DNA from: Lentzea nigeriaca
Lineage (GTDB): Bacteria; Actinomycetota; Actinomycetes; Mycobacteriales; Pseudonocardiaceae
Length of the DNA: 56,747 nt
Assembly: GCF_016907955.1 (NCBI RefSeq)
Contig: NZ_JAFBCX010000031.1
Coordinates: forward strand, 1-56,747
Reading direction: 5' to 3'
Of the stretch, positions 1 through 8,396 are shown in pieces. Position 1 is the first letter of the stretch; every line of letters starts with the position of its first letter. The notes under the pieces were generated by a model that ran no database searches, was not told where the DNA came from, and was given only the letters and a program-made list of their open reading frames with translations. The translations under genes and the position numbers were made by a program.

Positions 1-213
1 AAACACTGCGACGCCCACCACATCCAGCACTGGGCCGACGGCGGCGACACCTCCCTCGACAACGGCGTCCTGCTGTGCCGCCACCACCACACCCTCATCC
101 ACCGCAGCGGCTGGGACGTCACCATCGAACACGGCATGCCGGTGTTCTACCCGCCCGCCTGGCTCGACCCCGAACGCAGACCCAGACACAACCAGCTCCA
201 CACCGCCGCCTAA
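1..213 (+). CDS. HNH endonuclease, 13E12/DUF222-type, C-terminal fragment
   Basis: Frame 1 is open from the left edge to TAA at 211-213 and gives about 70 residues of a C-terminus whose start lies outside the window. It carries an HNH-type core: C-D-A-H-H at residues 3-7, a W-x-D-G-G-x-T turn, an N-G-V-L-L-C stretch and a following H-H-H cluster. The paired cysteines look like zinc ligands. This arrangement is typical of the DUF222/HNH proteins (13E12 repeat family) that occur in many copies in actinobacterial genomes. Whether the copy is intact upstream, and whether it cuts DNA, cannot be judged from this fragment. Confidence 0.85.
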   Translation, partial: KHCDAHHIQHWADGGDTSLDNGVLLCRHHHTLIHRSGWDVTIEHGMPVFYPPAWLDPERRPRHNQLHTAA

Positions 214-567
214 CCCCGACCACACCGGGAACACAAGCGGCCCCACCACCTCGACCGCCACGGCCGTGCAGCACCACCACGGCCGTGGCACCGCCATGCC
301 CAAAACCGGCACACTGGTCAAGACAGCAACTCCGACCAAAGGTTGTGTCGACTAGCGGCGGCATCGACTAAGCGGACGCACTCGGCAAAGCCCAAGACGC
401 AACCGATACTGCTCCAGCAATACGAACCGTAAAGACCGGGCATGGCCAATGGTGAAGCCAAGGCACCCCGAAACCGCGAAGGCGAAGCCGAGTCGGACAG
501 CCCTATGCCGCGCTGTTCAAGCGGTAATTTCCGGAACCTGACCGCACAAACTCAACCACGTACGCAG
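214..567. other. Gene-free stretch after the HNH fragment
   Basis: No convincing gene is seen. The first part is very rich in CAC/CCG and carries two copies of the palindromic word CCACGGCCGTG at about 258-268 and 277-288, which can pair with each other and may end transcription of the HNH gene. The remainder shows no clear promoter or further repeat. Confidence 0.5.
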
Positions 568-689
568 GCGATTGGCGCTTGACTTTGGGTGCGAGGTGCT
601 ACCGTGTTCGGATCGGCCGGGCTCTTTATGCCCGGCTTTTTGAGGCCGACCAGCGCCTCGCAAGGGCCCCGAAGTCAAGCGCCAATCGC
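568..689. repeat. Fold-back element with perfect 18-bp inverted ends
   Basis: Positions 568-585 and 672-689 are perfect inverted repeats of 18 bp (left arm begins GCGATTGGCG). Inside lies a second stem, 591-600 with 652-661 (one G-T pair), and a central hairpin, 616-622 with 630-636, followed by five T. The whole 122-nt unit can fold into one long interrupted hairpin. It sits just downstream of the stop codon of the minus-strand gene at 737. It could be a terminator, a miniature inverted-repeat element without a transposase, or a structured RNA. No target-site duplication is obvious. Confidence 0.7.
616..641 (+). terminator. Rho-independent-type hairpin inside the fold-back element
   Basis: GCCGGGC (616-622), a 7-nt loop and GCCCGGC (630-636) are followed by TTTTT (637-641). 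Read on the plus strand this is a classic intrinsic terminator. On the minus strand it would act at most as an A-preceded hairpin. Confidence 0.6.
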
Positions 690-736
690 AATCGTCGCGA
701 AGCGGCGATGAAAAAACCAAAGCTCGTCAAAGGCCG

Positions 737-1252
737 TCAGTTGAGCAGTTCCGCCGTGTGCACCATGCGATCACGTGGCCATGAGCGGTGCCAGCCGCCG
801 TGGAAGGTCACCCGGACGTCGTCGCTGGATGCCACGGCGGTCACCTGGCCGATCGGCCCGATAGAGCCGTACAAGCGGACCAGGTCACCAGGCGACAGCT
901 CGTCGGCGTGTTTGGTGCCGAGATTGCGCGCCACCGACGAAGGCTTCATGAAGGCGGTGAAGAGCCACCACGAGCCGCCGCACAGCACGGGGACCGTGAG
1001 CACGAGGATGCCTGCGACCACGGGGAAGGCGGACACCAGCAAGGAGGCGCCGACCAGCGACCACAGCAGGCCCACCAGGGCGGCTACGTGGGCGGAGTGC
1101 ACGGGGTGGTCGCCTACCTGGAGCCAGCCCGTCGTGCGGACCCAGCCTGCCTTCGTCAGGCCGCGTGGCGGTTTGCCGTGGGCCAGGCTTGGGGGCGGGT
1201 CGGTGATCTCCGGTGGTTTGGCGAACAGGTCGATGCCGGTGTCAGTCTGCAC
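737..1252 (-). CDS. Small membrane protein of unknown function
   Basis: This 171-residue protein starts at GTG 1252 and overlaps the end of the upstream SNase-like gene by 11 bp, so the two are probably translationally coupled. Two adjacent hydrophobic segments at about residues 55-77 and 80-102 (rich in L, V, A and G) suggest a two-pass membrane hairpin. The C-terminal 60 residues are soluble and contain an L-S-P-G-D-L-V-R-L-Y motif followed by short beta-like stretches, reminiscent of an SH3-like barrel. I do not recognise a family. Its partner gene suggests a shared envelope role, which is inference only. Confidence 0.7.
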   Translation of the reverse strand: MQTDTGIDLFAKPPEITDPPPSLAHGKPPRGLTKAGWVRTTGWLQVGDHPVHSAHVAALVGLLWSLVGASLLVSAFPVVAGILVLTVPVLCGGSWWLFTAFMKPSSVARNLGTKHADELSPGDLVRLYGSIGPIGQVTAVASSDDVRVTFHGGWHRSWPRDRMVHTAELLN

Positions 1253-2144
1253 GGCGCCACCTCAGGTTCCTGCCGTTGCGGGCGCAGACCATTTCCTCGC
1301 CGCTCGGTGAGGTTCGGCGTGCGCCTTCCTTGAAGCAGATCTTGCCCAGCCAGATGTTGTCCCACTCGTCGTGCTCGTCGAACGGTGGCGTCGTGGTGGT
1401 CGTGATCGACGGTGGGGGCGGTGGCGGCGGCGGTGTGGAGGGTTCCGACGTGGGAGCACTCGTGGTCGTGGTTGTCGTGGTGGACGACGGGGTACTGGAG
1501 GACGTCGGTGTCTCGTTCGTCAGGCAGCTCGCCGCCCACAGGCCGCGGCGTTCCTGGCGGGCGGCGGATTCGACTGGTGCCAGCTCGTCGCGCGTTGACA
1601 GGTCGGCTCGGGCCACGCCGTCGTGGACGATGGTTTGGGCGTAGTCCGCGCCGTCCGGCAGGCGTACGTCGACGGCGATTCGGTTGGCGCCCGCGTCGAT
1701 GTTCTTCTTCACGGTGAGGCGCACGGTCTTGCCGCGCAGCAGGGTTTGGGCGGTGGAGCGGGACTCCGTCAGCCAGCAGTCCGCGATGCTGCGCAGGCCC
1801 GCCACGCGGGCGTTGAAGAAGAGACCCGTCGCAGGTTCCACGCCTTCGAACAGGTCCACATCGGACACCGTGTGGACGGTCACCTCGAAGGAGTCGCCTC
1901 TGAGCACGGCGGTGTCGGGGCCGGCGTCGCCGTGGTCCCGCGGTTCCGCGTCGCCCAGGAAGCCCGCCGCGCCGGTGGCGGCGAGCGCGGTGACGACACC
2001 CAGGCACATGATCGTGAGCCTGGTGTGGTGGCCCGCGCCCCACCAGAAGCGGCGCACGGCTCCCGGATCCGGTTGCTGGGTTGGGTTCGGCAATGGCAGT
2101 CCCGGCGTGGTGCGATCGAGTGTCGACGCAGTGTTATCGCTCAC
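1242..2144 (-). CDS. Membrane-anchored SNase-like protein
   Basis: This 300-residue protein starts at GTG 2144. A proline-rich cytoplasmic N-terminus is followed by one transmembrane segment at about residues 38-57, so the rest is probably extracytoplasmic. Residues of roughly 75-195 resemble the staphylococcal-nuclease fold: a G-D-S-F-E-V start, V-A-G-L-R-S, a G-K-T-V-R-L-T-V strand, D-V-R-L-P-D, and the typical closing E-S-A-A-R-Q-E-R-R-G-L-W. The acidic and arginine residues of catalytic nucleases are not clearly present, so it may be a non-catalytic SNase-like domain. A Ser/Thr/Pro-rich linker follows, then a short C-terminal part with a C-F-K-E-G-A motif. It lies 89 bp after the MFS gene. 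Confidence 0.7.
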   Translation of the reverse strand: MSDNTASTLDRTTPGLPLPNPTQQPDPGAVRRFWWGAGHHTRLTIMCLGVVTALAATGAAGFLGDAEPRDHGDAGPDTAVLRGDSFEVTVHTVSDVDLFEGVEPATGLFFNARVAGLRSIADCWLTESRSTAQTLLRGKTVRLTVKKNIDAGANRIAVDVRLPDGADYAQTIVHDGVARADLSTRDELAPVESAARQERRGLWAASCLTNETPTSSSTPSSTTTTTTTSAPTSEPSTPPPPPPPPSITTTTTPPFDEHDEWDNIWLGKICFKEGARRTSPSGEEMVCARNGRNLRWRRAD

Positions 2145-2233
2145 AAGTGGAGCGTCAAGAACGCAAAAAGGTTCAATCGATTGTTCGCCTATATTTCACA
2201 CAATCCTTGGTGTTATTGCCTTCGCATACGAGG

Positions 2234-3469
2234 TCAGGCCCGCGCCGCACGCCGCAGCACCGGCGTCACCCACGCCAGCACCACCCCGGCCCCGAGCACC
2301 GCCACCCCCGTCGCGAGCCCGGCGCGCGGATCCCCCGCCGCGACCGACACGGCTCCCGCGAGCGCCGCGCCGAGCGGCTGACCGAGGCCCCACGCCAGCA
2401 TCCTGGCCGTGGTGTTCACCCGTGACTGCAACTCCTCCGGGCACACCTGCTGGCGGTACGTGATGCCGTTGATGACCACGATCGCGCTGGCGGCACCCCA
2501 GTACACCGCCGTCGCACACGTCACGAGCCAGTGGCCGCTCACGAGCATGATCAGCCCGCCGAGCAACGAGAGCAGCAACGCGCCCAACGCCAGCCGTGCC
2601 CCGCCCCAGCGTTCGGTCAGTCGCGGCAGCAGCCGGGACGCGATGATCGCGCCCACGCCCCAGCAGCTGAACAACGCCGCGAGCCGCACGTCCCCACGCG
2701 GCGCCACACCCAGGACGCGGTCGGCGAACGGCACGAGCACCGCGACCCAGGCGCCGTTGGCGACCGAGTGCGCCGCACCGACGAAGGTGAGCGTCCGCAC
2801 GACCGGCTCCCGCCACAGGAACCGCAACCCCTCCCGCACATCGGCGACGAGTTCGCCGGCACCGCGCACCGGACGTGGGTTGGCCATGCTGCTGGTGATG
2901 CCGCGCAACAACAACGCCGACCCGACACCGGTCAGTGCGTTGACCGCGAGCAGTGCCGCCGGAGCGACGACGGCCACCAGCAGCCCCGTCAGGCCGGGCA
3001 CCACGAGCTCCACCACCGTCGAGCGTCCGTAGAGGGTCGAGTAGGCGGCGGTCAGCCGGTCCTTGCCCACCAACGCCGGCAGCGCGCCGAAGTTGGCCGC
3101 GTCGAAGAACACGAACGCCGTCTGCGCCGCGAACGCCACGGCCACGACGTGCGGCGCGGTCAACACCCCGGCGAGCCACGCCAGCGGCATGCTCAGCAAC
3201 AGGGCGGCGACGGTGAAGTCCAGTGCCACCATCATCTTCCGGCGGTCGAGCCGGTCGGCCAGCGCACCCGCGAGCAACCCGAAAACGAGGTACGGCAACG
3301 CTTCCGCCGCGGTGACCGCCGAGGTCCACCCCGCCGACCCGGTCAGCCGGTAGACGAGGACCGGCATCGCCACCGCCGACACCACCGCGCCCACGACCGA
3401 CAGCACGCGCGCGTTGAGATAACGGCTGAAGTCGCGATCGGACGCGTTGAGCTCCTCGGTGTCCCCCAC
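2234..3469 (-). CDS. MFS transporter, macrolide-efflux-like
   Basis: This 411-residue integral membrane protein begins at GTG 3469 and has about twelve hydrophobic segments, matching a complete major facilitator. The loop between helices 2 and 3 carries G-A-L-A-D-R-L-D-R-R-K, the MFS signature. Overall it resembles the MFS_3/enterobactin-exporter-like drug efflux group of actinobacteria. The substrate cannot be deduced. It is divergent from the GAF-ANTAR gene and leads the minus-strand group that continues with the SNase-like and small membrane proteins. Confidence 0.85.
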   Translation of the reverse strand: MGDTEELNASDRDFSRYLNARVLSVVGAVVSAVAMPVLVYRLTGSAGWTSAVTAAEALPYLVFGLLAGALADRLDRRKMMVALDFTVAALLLSMPLAWLAGVLTAPHVVAVAFAAQTAFVFFDAANFGALPALVGKDRLTAAYSTLYGRSTVVELVVPGLTGLLVAVVAPAALLAVNALTGVGSALLLRGITSSMANPRPVRGAGELVADVREGLRFLWREPVVRTLTFVGAAHSVANGAWVAVLVPFADRVLGVAPRGDVRLAALFSCWGVGAIIASRLLPRLTERWGGARLALGALLLSLLGGLIMLVSGHWLVTCATAVYWGAASAIVVINGITYRQQVCPEELQSRVNTTARMLAWGLGQPLGAALAGAVSVAAGDPRAGLATGVAVLGAGVVLAWVTPVLRRAARA

Positions 3470-3603
3470 CCCGACAGCCTATTGGCCCAATTGTGTCCCT
3501 ACAGACGAACGCGCACCACGATCAGCACCCGTACGATGCGGTGGACGACGTCGAGCAGCAGGCGCCGTGGACTCCGCTCCTACGGACGAAGAGGTGCCTC
3601 GCC

Positions 3604-4386
3604 ATGTCTGACGAAACAGGCACGTTCCTGACCGCGAGATCGCACAACGGCACTCGCTCCGACCCGGTGGCCCGCCTCGACGAGGCAGCGGAGGCGCTGG
3701 AACTGCTGCGCGACGCCTTCACCGGCGAGGAGTCGCTCGACACGGCCCTGCAGCGGCTCGCGGAAACGGCGGCCAGGGCGATCCCGGACACCGACGCCGT
3801 GACGGTCTCGGTCGTGACCTCGGCACATCCCAGGACCGCCGCCGCCACGGACCTCCGGCTCACCGACGTCGACGAGAAGCAGTACAGCGCCGGTCGCGGC
3901 CCGTGCTTCGATTCCGCGCGGACCCTGCGGCCCGTGCGCGCAGTGGTCGGCGAACACCTCGACGTGTGGCCGGAGTTCGAGGCCGCGGCCGCCGAGCACG
4001 GTATCCGCGCCTACCTGTCGGTGCCGGTGGTGCTGCCCTCCACCAGCGTCGCGGGTGACGAGCACGTCGGCACGCTCAACGTCTACAGCCACACCGCGGC
4101 CGCCTTCGACCCGTTCGACGCGGGCCTGATGCGCCTCTTCACGACCGCGGCGTCGGCCACGATCACGACCGCCCACCGCTGGCAGCGCTCCCGCGAGCAC
4201 ATCGCCCACCTGGAACAGGCGATGGTCTCGCGTGCGGTCATCGACCAGGCGAAAGGCGTGCTGATGGCCGTCCACTCGTGCACGGCCGACGAGGCGTTCA
4301 CGATGCTCGTCGAACGGTCCCAGCACGAGAACGTCAAGCTGCGCGACGTCGCGAAGAACCTGCTCGACTCCGTCGCCCGGTCCTGA
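3604..4386 (+). CDS. GAF and ANTAR domain transcription antiterminator
   Basis: The frame is open from 3493, but ATG 3604 is the better start because a purine-rich GAAGAGGTG lies just upstream; this gives 260 residues. Residues of about 25-190 form a GAF domain, which usually binds a small ligand or senses redox or light. The last 60 residues are an ANTAR domain with the helical A-K-G-V-L-M core and a hydrophobic A-D-E-A-F-x-x-L pattern. ANTAR proteins bind paired hairpins in nascent RNA and prevent termination. The targets are not evident here, and no paired-hairpin ANTAR site was recognised nearby. Confidence 0.9.
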   Translation: MSDETGTFLTARSHNGTRSDPVARLDEAAEALELLRDAFTGEESLDTALQRLAETAARAIPDTDAVTVSVVTSAHPRTAAATDLRLTDVDEKQYSAGRGPCFDSARTLRPVRAVVGEHLDVWPEFEAAAAEHGIRAYLSVPVVLPSTSVAGDEHVGTLNVYSHTAAAFDPFDAGLMRLFTTAASATITTAHRWQRSREHIAHLEQAMVSRAVIDQAKGVLMAVHSCTADEAFTMLVERSQHENVKLRDVAKNLLDSVARS

Positions 4387-4453
4387 CCACATATCGCGGG
4401 CATATCGAAAACCGGATACGCCGCGGCAACAGGTTCTCGTCTTCAGTGGGGGC

Positions 4454-5008
4454 ATGCTCAACACTTGGCAGGACTGGGTCGGCACGTTCACCGGCGTCGT
4501 AGCCCTCACCGTGCTCTCGTTCCCGGTCGCCGGTTTGACCGTCGTGGGTCTGGGGTGGCGCCGGAAGGTCGCCGGCACCCCGGCGCCGTGGCGGACGTCG
4601 CTGGCCGAGGTCGGCATGGTCCACGGGACGGTGCCGTGGGTGTGGATGATCCTGTTGCCTGGCGAGTACCCGGGACAGGTCCTCGGCCCGCTCAACCTCG
4701 TGCCGCTGAGCGACCTGCTCGTGATGGACACCGGCCAGATCCTCGGCAACCTGGCGGTGTTCGCCGCGTTCGGGTTCTTCGGGCCGATGCGGTTCGCGGC
4801 ACTCGCGTCGGTGCGCCGGATCCTGGTGATCACGGCCTCCTGGTCGGCGCTGATGGAGGTCACGCAGTACCTGTGGCTGGACCGGGTGTCCTCTGTGGAC
4901 GACGTGCTGCTCAACGCGGCCGGGGCGGGCCTGGCGTCGCTCGCGTCGTACCGCTGGTGGTGCACGAAAGCGACGAAGGACACGGCGCCGATGTACAGCG
5001 GTGTCTAG
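4454..5008 (+). CDS. VanZ-like family membrane protein
   Basis: This 184-residue protein has about five transmembrane segments and the VanZ pattern: a polar N-L-V-P-L-S-D segment after helix 2, a G-N-L-A-V-F-A-A-F-G-F helix, and a helix with the conserved E-V-T-Q-Y-L-W followed by D-D-V-L-L-N-A-A-G-A-G-L-A. VanZ of the Tn1546 cluster gives low-level teicoplanin resistance, but most VanZ-like proteins have no assigned role. It overlaps the following histidine kinase gene by 8 bp if GTG 5001 is used, so the two form a unit. That pairing suggests an envelope-stress or lipid II-related function, which is inference. Confidence 0.85.
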   Translation: MLNTWQDWVGTFTGVVALTVLSFPVAGLTVVGLGWRRKVAGTPAPWRTSLAEVGMVHGTVPWVWMILLPGEYPGQVLGPLNLVPLSDLLVMDTGQILGNLAVFAAFGFFGPMRFAALASVRRILVITASWSALMEVTQYLWLDRVSSVDDVLLNAAGAGLASLASYRWWCTKATKDTAPMYSGV

Positions 5009-6131
5009 GGTGCCGGGTATGCGTGTGAGCAGGGAACCGGGCCTCAGCGCCCGCTTGAAACTCACGCTGAGCTACGCGGCGCTCGTCCTCGTCACCGGCG
5101 CCGTCCTGCTGGCCGTGGTGTGGATGTACCTGCTGCGCTACGTCCCGAACGTCGAGCAGGGCCTGCTCTACACCTCGCCCAACCGGTACCTGCTCTCCCG
5201 CATCTTCGGGCGGGCCGCTGCGATCGCGCTCGCAGTCCTGCTCGTGTGCGGCCTCGCCGGAGGATGGATCCTGGCCGGCCGGATGCTCGCGCCGCTGCAC
5301 CGGATCACCGACGCGGCACGGAGGTCCTCTACCGGCTCGTTGTCGCACCGGGTCCGGCTGCCGGGCCGTCAGGACGAGTTCCGCGAGCTGGCCGACGCGT
5401 TCGACGCCATGCTCGACCAGCTCGAATCCCACGTCGCCGAGCAGCAGCGCTTCGCCGCGAACGCCTCCCACGAACTGCGCACCCCGCTCGCGATCACGCG
5501 GTCTCTGCTCGACGTCGCCATCAAGGACCCGTCGCACGACCACACTGCACTCGCCGAACGCCTGCACACCGTGAACACGCGGGCGATCGACCTCACCGAG
5601 GCCCTGTTGCTGCTCAGCCGCAGCGACCGCGGGAACTTCACCCGCGAGCCCGTGGACCTCTCGCTCGTCGCCGAGGAAGCCGTCGAGACGCTGCTGCCTC
5701 TCGGTGAGCAGCGCGGGATCACGCTCGACGTCACCGGCGAGCCGGCCAAGGCCGCCGGTTCGGAGGCTCTGCTGCTGCGGATGGTGACTAACCTCGTGCA
5801 GAACGCGATCGTCCACAACCTTCCCAGCGGCAGTGTCGCCGTGCACACGGAGTCGTGGCGCGACACCGCCGTGCTGCGAGTCGAGAACACAGGTCCGCAA
5901 CTGCCGGCGGAGCTGGTGCCGACGCTCGTCGAACCATTTCAGCGCGGCACGGAACGCGCCCGCACCGACGGGCACGCCGGTGTCGGGCTCGGGCTGGCCA
6001 TCGTGCACAGCGTCGTGCGGGCCCACGGTGGAACGCTTCACCTCACGCCGCGCCTCGGCGGCGGTCTCGTCGTGACGGTCCGGCTGCCCGTCGCGCCTCA
6101 GAACCCGCAGCCCTCCGGCGACCAGGACTGA
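5001..6131 (+). CDS. Sensor histidine kinase (orphan)
   Basis: Up to 376 residues; GTG 5001 or ATG 5019 can both serve as start. Two transmembrane helices (about 17-43 and 70-92) flank a very short extracytoplasmic loop, followed by HAMP. The phospho-acceptor box reads F-A-A-N-A-S-H-E-L-R-T-P-L, with the histidine near 157 (151 from ATG 5019). The N box (L-V-Q-N-A-I-V-H-N), G1 and G2 (G-V-G-L-G-L-A-I-V) are present, so the kinase should be active. No response regulator gene is adjacent. The last 34 bp overlap the end of the convergent Ser/Thr kinase gene. A short sensor loop is common in intramembrane-sensing kinases of cell-wall stress systems. Confidence 0.88.
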   Translation: MSRVPGMRVSREPGLSARLKLTLSYAALVLVTGAVLLAVVWMYLLRYVPNVEQGLLYTSPNRYLLSRIFGRAAAIALAVLLVCGLAGGWILAGRMLAPLHRITDAARRSSTGSLSHRVRLPGRQDEFRELADAFDAMLDQLESHVAEQQRFAANASHELRTPLAITRSLLDVAIKDPSHDHTALAERLHTVNTRAIDLTEALLLLSRSDRGNFTREPVDLSLVAEEAVETLLPLGEQRGITLDVTGEPAKAAGSEALLLRMVTNLVQNAIVHNLPSGSVAVHTESWRDTAVLRVENTGPQLPAELVPTLVEPFQRGTERARTDGHAGVGLGLAIVHSVVRAHGGTLHLTPRLGGGLVVTVRLPVAPQNPQPSGDQD

Positions 6132-7285
6132 TCACTCGCGTTGCTGCCGTCGGCCCGCACGACCCTGACCTGGACGCACAACGTGCCGGGGGCGTAGAGC
6201 TCGACCGAGGGCGTCTGGACCGTGCCCGTCTTCAGGTCGTCGTTGGTGCGCCAGGCGAACGTGTCTCCTGCCAGCGGCGACGGGTAGGTCCACGTGAAGC
6301 GGAGGGTCTCGCGGTTGACGCGGGTGGCGGTGACGGTCGCCTTGGCCGACGACCCTGCGTCCAAGGCGCTCTGCGGCCCGGCGTCCTGGCGCTGCTGCGG
6401 CAGCGAGTTGTCGTCCTTCAGCCACAGCACCCCGCTGGTGCCGAGCACTCCGGCGGCGACCGCGGCCGCGCTCGCGTACACCGGCCAGCGCCGCTTCCGG
6501 CGGGGACTCGGGTCGGCCGGGCGCACCACGGCGTCCACAGTGGACCCGGCTGGCGCGGTCTCGTGGTAGATCTCCCGCAACCGCAGCGCGAAGGCTTCGG
6601 CGGACACCGGACGCGCGGCGGGATCGGCCGCCATCGCCTGGTGCAGCAGGACTTCCAGCGACCGCGGTGCCCTGCCGGTCACCGGCGGACGGCCGTGCAG
6701 GATGCGTTGTTCGAGAGCGCTGTGCGAGTTGTTGCCGCGGGGCAGCACGAACGGCGAGTGCCCGACGAGCAGGTGCCACAACGTCGCCCCGAGCGAGAAG
6801 ACGTCCGCCCGCGCGCTGTAGAGACCGGTGGTGATCACCTCGGGCGCCGTCCACGGCAGCCGGTCGCGGCCGAGCACGCCGAAGTCGGTGAGGCAGGCGT
6901 TGCCGTGCTCGTCGAGCAGGACGTTGGCCGGTTTGACGTCGCGGTGCACCACCCCGACCCAATGCGCGGCGTGCAGGGCGTCCGCGATCTGCACGCCGAT
7001 GTCGAGCACGCGCTCGAACGGCAACGGCGCCAACGCGGCGACGTCGCCGTTCGAGTAGTGCTTCATCACCAGGTACGGCAGCCCGGCGCGGGTCCGGCCC
7101 GCGCGGTGCACCAGGACGATGCCGGGGTGCCCCAGGGCCAGCACGGTCCTCATCTCGGCGGCACGCGGAGGGTCGACGAGCAGTTTGACCGCGACCTCAC
7201 CGTCCGCACCGCGGTACAGGTGGACGTTCTTGCCGAGCGGCCGGGCGTACCGGAATCCGGGGATCTCCGGCAACTCCTCTGTCAT
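6098..7285 (-). CDS. Transmembrane Ser/Thr protein kinase
   Basis: This 395-residue PknB-type kinase has ATG at 7285. The ATP lysine is K34 (V-A-V-K), the catalytic loop H-R-D-V-K-P-A-N spans 114-121, and DFG is at 134-136 with a following A-P-E motif. The glycine-rich loop is short and lacks the usual G-x-G-x-x-G spacing. A single transmembrane helix at about 271-292 leads to an extracytoplasmic C-terminal domain with a fibronectin-III-like beta pattern (F-T-W-T-Y, W-R-T-N-D). There are no PASTA repeats. The gene points at the orphan histidine kinase and overlaps it by 34 bp at the stop ends. Confidence 0.9.
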   Translation of the reverse strand: MTEELPEIPGFRYARPLGKNVHLYRGADGEVAVKLLVDPPRAAEMRTVLALGHPGIVLVHRAGRTRAGLPYLVMKHYSNGDVAALAPLPFERVLDIGVQIADALHAAHWVGVVHRDVKPANVLLDEHGNACLTDFGVLGRDRLPWTAPEVITTGLYSARADVFSLGATLWHLLVGHSPFVLPRGNNSHSALEQRILHGRPPVTGRAPRSLEVLLHQAMAADPAARPVSAEAFALRLREIYHETAPAGSTVDAVVRPADPSPRRKRRWPVYASAAAVAAGVLGTSGVLWLKDDNSLPQQRQDAGPQSALDAGSSAKATVTATRVNRETLRFTWTYPSPLAGDTFAWRTNDDLKTGTVQTPSVELYAPGTLCVQVRVVRADGSNASDQSWSPEGCGF

Positions 7286-7430
7286 TCGTCACCTCGTTGC
7301 CGACTACTGCGGTCTCGGTGGCCCCGCCCACCTACGGTGACTGATTAATCCACCCCGGCTCGACTGTCAACGGTCAACCACCAGTTGAGACGACAGTTGG
7401 CACTAAACGGGCGGAAACAGCCCATGACAT

Positions 7431-7453
7431 CTGTCACGCCGGGGTCGTGACAG
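7431..7453. promoter_or_regulatory. Inverted repeat before the ABC/two-component operon
   Basis: CTGTCACG (7431-7438) and CGTGACAG (7446-7453) are a perfect 8-bp inverted repeat with a 7-bp spacer, 44 bp before the ATG of the ABC ATPase gene. Location and symmetry fit a binding site for the operon's own LuxR-type response regulator. This is inferred from position only. Confidence 0.5.
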
Positions 7454-7496
7454 CTGGGATCCGTCCAGCGGTGCGCGGGCCGACAGCATTGGGGAC

Positions 7497-8396
7497 ATGA
7501 CGGAGACAGCTGTGCGGGCGGGCGCCGCGGTGGCGCTGAACGGCCTGCGGAAACGGTTCGGCGAGGTGCGCGCGGTCGACGGGATCGACCTGGTGATCAC
7601 GCCCGGCGAGGTGGTCGCGCTGCTCGGCCCCAACGGCGCGGGCAAGTCCACCACGGTGGACATGCTGCTCGGACTGTCCACTCCGGACGGTGGCACGATC
7701 AGCGTGTTCGGGACGTCGCCGCGCGAGGCCGTGGTGGCCGGCCGGATCTCGGCGATGCTGCAGAGCGGGGCGTTGCTCGACGACGCGACGGTGGCCGAAG
7801 CGGTCGGGCTGATCGCGGCGCTGCACCGCAAGCCCATGCCGGTGGCGCAGGCCCTGGAGCAAGCCGGGATCGCGGACCTGGCAGGCCGCAAGTGCACCAA
7901 GCTCTCCGGCGGGCAGAAGCAGCGCGTGCGGTTCGCGCTGGCGCTGGTGTGCGACCCGGACCTGCTGGTGCTCGACGAACCGACGGTCGCGATGGACGTG
8001 GAGACGCGGCGGGCGTTCTGGCAGCAGATGCGGGCCTACACCGACACCGGGCGGACCGTGCTGTTCGCGACGCACTACCTGGAGGAGGCCGAGGAGTACG
8101 CCGACCGCGTGGTGCTGATGCGGTCAGGGCGGATCGTGGCCGACGGCTCGGTGGCCCAGGTGCGGGCCGCGGTGTCCGGCCGCACGTTGCGCGCGGTGGT
8201 GCCGGGAGCGACCGATCTGACGCTGCCGGGCGTCCGTTTGGTCGAACGCCGGGGCGACCAGATCACGTTGACCTGTACGGACTCCGACGCCGCAGTACGC
8301 GCGCTGCTGACCCGCTACCCCACCGCCCACGACATCGAGATCACCGCGCTCGGACTCGAGGACGCGTTCCTCGCGCTGACCGGAGAGGACAACTGA
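7497..8396 (+). CDS. ABC transporter ATP-binding protein (drug/lantibiotic-efflux type)
   Basis: This 299-residue ATPase of the DrrA/CcmA group has Walker A G-P-N-G-A-G-K-S-T at 44-52, the signature L-S-G-G-Q at 136-140 and Walker B L-L-V-L-D-E at 156-161. The C-terminal 80 residues form the regulatory extension usual in this group. Its stop codon overlaps the ATG of the permease gene (TGATG at 8394-8398). The order ATPase, permease, sensor kinase, response regulator is the common arrangement of exporters controlled by DesK/DesR-like systems, often induced by membrane-active compounds. Confidence 0.93.
   Translation: MTETAVRAGAAVALNGLRKRFGEVRAVDGIDLVITPGEVVALLGPNGAGKSTTVDMLLGLSTPDGGTISVFGTSPREAVVAGRISAMLQSGALLDDATVAEAVGLIAALHRKPMPVAQALEQAGIADLAGRKCTKLSGGQKQRVRFALALVCDPDLLVLDEPTVAMDVETRRAFWQQMRAYTDTGRTVLFATHYLEEAEEYADRVVLMRSGRIVADGSVAQVRAAVSGRTLRAVVPGATDLTLPGVRLVERRGDQITLTCTDSDAAVRALLTRYPTAHDIEITALGLEDAFLALTGEDN

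Noticed and set aside
1..213. HNH gene as part of a prophage or homing element
   Set aside because: The sequence matches the dispersed 13E12-type family, and no phage or intron features are adjacent.
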